Source: Pseudaeromonas aegiceratis (GTDB lineage Bacteria > Pseudomonadota > Gammaproteobacteria > Enterobacterales > Aeromonadaceae). Taken from it: a stretch of DNA of 64,000 bases. Positions 61,339 to 64,000 of the stretch are shown here, piece by piece (position 1 is the first letter of the stretch; the number at the start of each line of letters is the position of its first letter). The position numbers and the translations under genes are program-made. Where the stretch lies: the NCBI RefSeq assembly GCF_046254905.1, contig NZ_CP158016.1:2356001-2420000 (forward strand), given 5' to 3'. The notes under the pieces were generated by a model. The model was not told the DNA's origin. It saw only the letters and a program-made list of their open reading frames with translations, and made no database searches.

Positions 61339-62763
61339 TTACTCGAGCTTAATTGAGGCAAGGTCAGAAGCCTGGGTCCCATTGCGGCTGGCCACCCAGT
61401 CGATGGTCGAGGGATCCGCCACCACCACCCGATTGCCCCCCTGGGATTTGGCCTGATACATGGCCACATCGGCGCACTGATTGATGAGTTTGGGGCTGAG
61501 ATCCCCCTGGGGAAACAGGCACAAGCCGATGCTGGCCCCCAGGTAGAGGGTCTCCCCCTCGTAGACCATGGGCACGCTGATGCAGTCGATGAGCTTCTGG
61601 GCCACCGCCTTGCCCCGCTCCATGGACAAGCAGCTGGGCAACAGGATCAGAAATTCGTCGCCCCCCATGCGCGATACGGTATCGCTACGCCGCAACGTCG
61701 TCACCATCCGCTCGGCCACGCTCTTGAGCACCAGATCCCCCACGTTGTGTCCCAGTCGATCGTTGATGGGTTTGAAGTTGTCCAGATCCAGCAGCAAGAT
61801 GGCGCCCTGTTGGGCATAGCGTCGGTTGGTCAGCAGGGCCTGCTGGAAGCGCTCAAACAGCAGGCGGCGATTGGGTAGCCCGGTGAGGGTGTCGTGGCGG
61901 GCCAGGGTTGCCACCTTGCGGTAGTTCTCCAACGCCAGATAGATCATCAGCCCCATCAGCAGGCACAACAGGTAACCACAGCCTACCCACCAAGGGTTGA
62001 GGCGCGCCGCCAGCTGCCAACCCTCGGCGGGATGGGCCGCCAGTTGCCAGCTGCCGCTAGGCAGCTCCACCTTCTGCAGTATGGGCTGCCGGGCAAAGGC
62101 GGTCGATGGACCAAAAAACACGGCCCCCCTGGCCCCCTGGCCATCTCGGCCGCGGATGGCCAGCACCAGCCCCGGCTTGGGATGAGCCAGCCCCGCCCGC
62201 TCCAGCAACCAACCGTAGTCCAGCACTATGCTCACCAATCCCCAGTAGCGCGGCTTGCCCCCCTCATCCAGATAGAGGGGACGCCGGCTGATGATGCCCA
62301 ACCCGCCCTGCACCAGTTCCAGCGGCCCCGCCACCGTCACGGTCCGGGTACGAATGGCCTCCAGCACGCTCTGCCGCTGATCGGAATGGGCCATATAGTC
62401 GAAGCCCAACACGGACTCATTGCCGCTCACGGGGTACACCTGACGCACCACGTTATCCGGTGCCAGCCCGATGTTGAGAATGCCCTGGTGATCCTTCACC
62501 AGATAGCGGGCGATCCGGGTGAACTCCTCGGCCGACAGGGAATGATTCATGGACAAGGCGATGTCAAACCCCTGGGTGAGATTGACCGCATCATTGATGG
62601 CCAGCTCCAACCGCGCCCGAATGGACGCCAGCTGCAAGGAGATCTGCTCCCGCAGGCTGCTCTCCCGCCCCGCCTCCAGCAGACGCACCGCCTCCCGGTG
62701 CACCATCGCCAGCAACAAGACACTCACCACCCCCAGCACCAGGGGCAGACGGCGATGCATCAT
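61339..62763 (-). CDS. CHASE-domain diguanylate cyclase
   Basis: 474 residues: an N-terminal membrane helix (about 6-23) and a periplasmic CHASE sensor (about 40-255; LGFDYMAHSDQRQSV). A second helix spans about 258-280, and a C-terminal GGDEF domain covers about 290-455. The active-site motif is intact (RMGGDEF), and an RxxD inhibitory site (RRSD) lies just upstream. So it should make c-di-GMP with product feedback. Its start overlaps the stop of the next gene upstream by four bases. Confidence 0.93.
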   Translation of the reverse strand: MMHRRLPLVLGVVSVLLLAMVHREAVRLLEAGRESSLREQISLQLASIRARLELAINDAVNLTQGFDIALSMNHSLSAEEFTRIARYLVKDHQGILNIGLAPDNVVRQVYPVSGNESVLGFDYMAHSDQRQSVLEAIRTRTVTVAGPLELVQGGLGIISRRPLYLDEGGKPRYWGLVSIVLDYGWLLERAGLAHPKPGLVLAIRGRDGQGARGAVFFGPSTAFARQPILQKVELPSGSWQLAAHPAEGWQLAARLNPWWVGCGYLLCLLMGLMIYLALENYRKVATLARHDTLTGLPNRRLLFERFQQALLTNRRYAQQGAILLLDLDNFKPINDRLGHNVGDLVLKSVAERMVTTLRRSDTVSRMGGDEFLILLPSCLSMERGKAVAQKLIDCISVPMVYEGETLYLGASIGLCLFPQGDLSPKLINQCADVAMYQAKSQGGNRVVVADPSTIDWVASRNGTQASDLASIKLE

Positions 62764-64000
62764 AGGCTGACCTCGGGTGTCAGTTGCCCCAAGCCCTGCC
62801 AGCTATCGGCCAGGGGTCTGTGGGTAAAGAGATTGGGCACCACACTCCCCCAGGCTTCCAGGGGTTGGGGATGGCCACAATAGTAGCCCTGCACATAGTC
62901 ACAGCCCATCTCCCGCAGCAGTTGCAACTGCTCCTGGGTCTCCACCCCTTCCGCCACCACCGTCATGTTCAGGCTGTGAACCAGCTCTATGATGGCGCGC
63001 ACCAATGCCTGATCCCCCTGACTGTTCACCATGCCGACCACGAAGCTGCGATCGATCTTGACCCGGTCCGGAGCAAAGCGCTTGAGATAGATGAGACTGG
63101 AGTAGCCGGTGCCAAAGTCGTCCACCGCCAGATCCACCGACAGGCGCTTGAGCTCGTCGCAGACCAGGCCCGCCTTGTCCGGATCCCGGATGAAGGCGGT
63201 TTCCGTCACCTCCAGCTCCAGCGCCTGCCCCTCCAGCCGATAGCGCTGCAGCGCCAGCTCCACACTCTGCACCAGATGCCGATCCTGCATGCTGATGGCC
63301 GAGATGTTGACCGCCAGGCGGAAGTCCGGCCAGCTCTGCCGCCAGGTTCGCAGGTGGGACAGGGCGCGCCCCAGCAGCCAGTCGGTCACCGCCACTATCT
63401 GGCCGGACTCCTCCAGCAAGGGGATAAAATCGGCCGGCGAGATCCACTCCCCCGCCTGATTACGCCAACGCAGCAAGGCCTCAGCGCCGGACAAGCGCCC
63501 GGTCCGCAGGGCGTAAACCGGCTGGTAAAATACGGTGAGTTGCGCCTGCTGCACCGCCAGGCGCAGCTCCTTGGCCAGGCGCACCTTGGCCAGGGTCTGC
63601 TCACTCAACATGGGGGTATAGATCTGCAGCCTATCCCGTCCCTGACGCTTGGCGGCATACATGGCCATGTCGGCATGAGCCAGCAGCTCGTCCGCATCCA
63701 TGGCATCCTTGGGATAGTGCACCAGACCGATACTCAGGGTGATGTGGACCAGCTCACGACTGAGCATGAAGGGGCTGCGCATGCTCTCCATCAGCTGGTT
63801 GGCCACGGTGTCGGCCTGCCAGCCGGTGGGTACGATCACGGCAAACTCATCTCCCCCCATGCGGGCGATGAAACAGGCCGGCGGCAAGGTGTAGCGCATG
63901 CGCATGGCCAACTGGCGCAGTAGATCATCCCCCACCACGTGACCGGCGGTATCGTTGATGTTCTTGAAGCGATCCAGATCGACAAACAGCAAGGCAAAGG
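62760..64000 (-). CDS. GGDEF-EAL protein, C-terminal part (5' end outside window)
   Basis: About 413 codons visible. The GGDEF domain has MGGDEF intact. The EAL domain shows the E-A-L-L-R-W form of the EAL motif (GAEALLRW), the NISAISMQ, ELEVTE and VDDFGTGYSSL catalytic blocks, and the KIDRSFV and EGVET ends. All key phosphodiesterase residues are visible, so it may be active both ways. It is translated in tandem with the CHASE-GGDEF gene (ATGA overlap). The N-terminal sensor is beyond the window edge. Confidence 0.93.
   Translation of the reverse strand, partial: FALLFVDLDRFKNINDTAGHVVGDDLLRQLAMRMRYTLPPACFIARMGGDEFAVIVPTGWQADTVANQLMESMRSPFMLSRELVHITLSIGLVHYPKDAMDADELLAHADMAMYAAKRQGRDRLQIYTPMLSEQTLAKVRLAKELRLAVQQAQLTVFYQPVYALRTGRLSGAEALLRWRNQAGEWISPADFIPLLEESGQIVAVTDWLLGRALSHLRTWRQSWPDFRLAVNISAISMQDRHLVQSVELALQRYRLEGQALELEVTETAFIRDPDKAGLVCDELKRLSVDLAVDDFGTGYSSLIYLKRFAPDRVKIDRSFVVGMVNSQGDQALVRAIIELVHSLNMTVVAEGVETQEQLQLLREMGCDYVQGYYCGHPQPLEAWGSVVPNLFTHRPLADSWQGLGQLTPEVSL

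Overview
The window is about 64 kb of dense gammaproteobacterial chromosome with high-GC coding sequence. Nothing in it looks like a phage, plasmid, insertion sequence or CRISPR array. Several gene orders match the enterobacterial/vibrio backbone: sppA-ansA, gapA-yeaD, nadA with Lys/Val tRNAs and the tol-pal operon followed by cydXBA, ruvBAC-yebC-aspS, cmoAB, trp divergent from rnm-yciO-rluB, and rssB-galU. Separate trpG and trpD genes, a fused trpCF, a malQ-glgB-glgX cluster and a Lys(CTT)/Val(TAC) tRNA array point to the Aeromonadales (Aeromonas/Oceanimonas/Zobellella-like). That placement is an inference, because no search was run.

Layout. 0-5.5 kb: 3' end of asnS, a YdjA nitroreductase, a 49-codon orphan, sppA, ansA and a DUF2989-type lipoprotein. 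5.5-12.5 kb (minus): malQ-glgB-glgX-msrB, for alpha-glucan remodelling plus methionine sulfoxide repair. 12.9-14.9 kb: gapA and yeaD. 15-17.2 kb (minus): nadA and an 11-gene tRNA array (Lys-Val)x5-Lys. 17.3-25.9 kb (minus): the Tol-Pal operon, which contains an additional stand-alone TolA C-terminal-domain protein, and cydA-cydB-cydX. 26.3-31.6 kb (minus): ruvC-ruvA-ruvB and fmdB-like-aspS-yebC.

31.8-37.1 kb (plus): cmoA-cmoB, then a three-gene envelope cassette of retropepsin-like lipoprotein, inactive transglutaminase with a 7-TM domain, and a RimK-like ATP-grasp ligase. 37.1-43.6 kb (minus): a GT39-like membrane protein, a TerC-CBS-CorC protein, queC, rluB, yciO and rnm. 43.6-50.7 kb (plus): the complete trp operon with a Trp-codon leader peptide, an attenuator, and a second 17-codon ORF overlapping the trpE start. 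50.7-55.1 kb: yciB, yciI, an atypical lactate/malate-type dehydrogenase, cysQ, a ComEA-like protein and galU. 55.1-59.4 kb (minus): a DASS transporter translationally coupled to a cNMP-domain histidine kinase and a response regulator, followed by an RssB-like regulator. 59.6-61.1 kb: dnaT-dnaC. 61.3-64 kb (minus): a CHASE-GGDEF protein coupled to a GGDEF-EAL protein that runs off the window.

The items most worth following are the TolA-domain duplicate inside tol-pal, the protease/transglutaminase/ATP-grasp cassette, the alternating acceptor stems in the tRNA array, the small ORF overlapping trpE, the transporter-kinase-regulator operon, the dehydrogenase with isoleucine at its specificity position, and the dnaTC pair.
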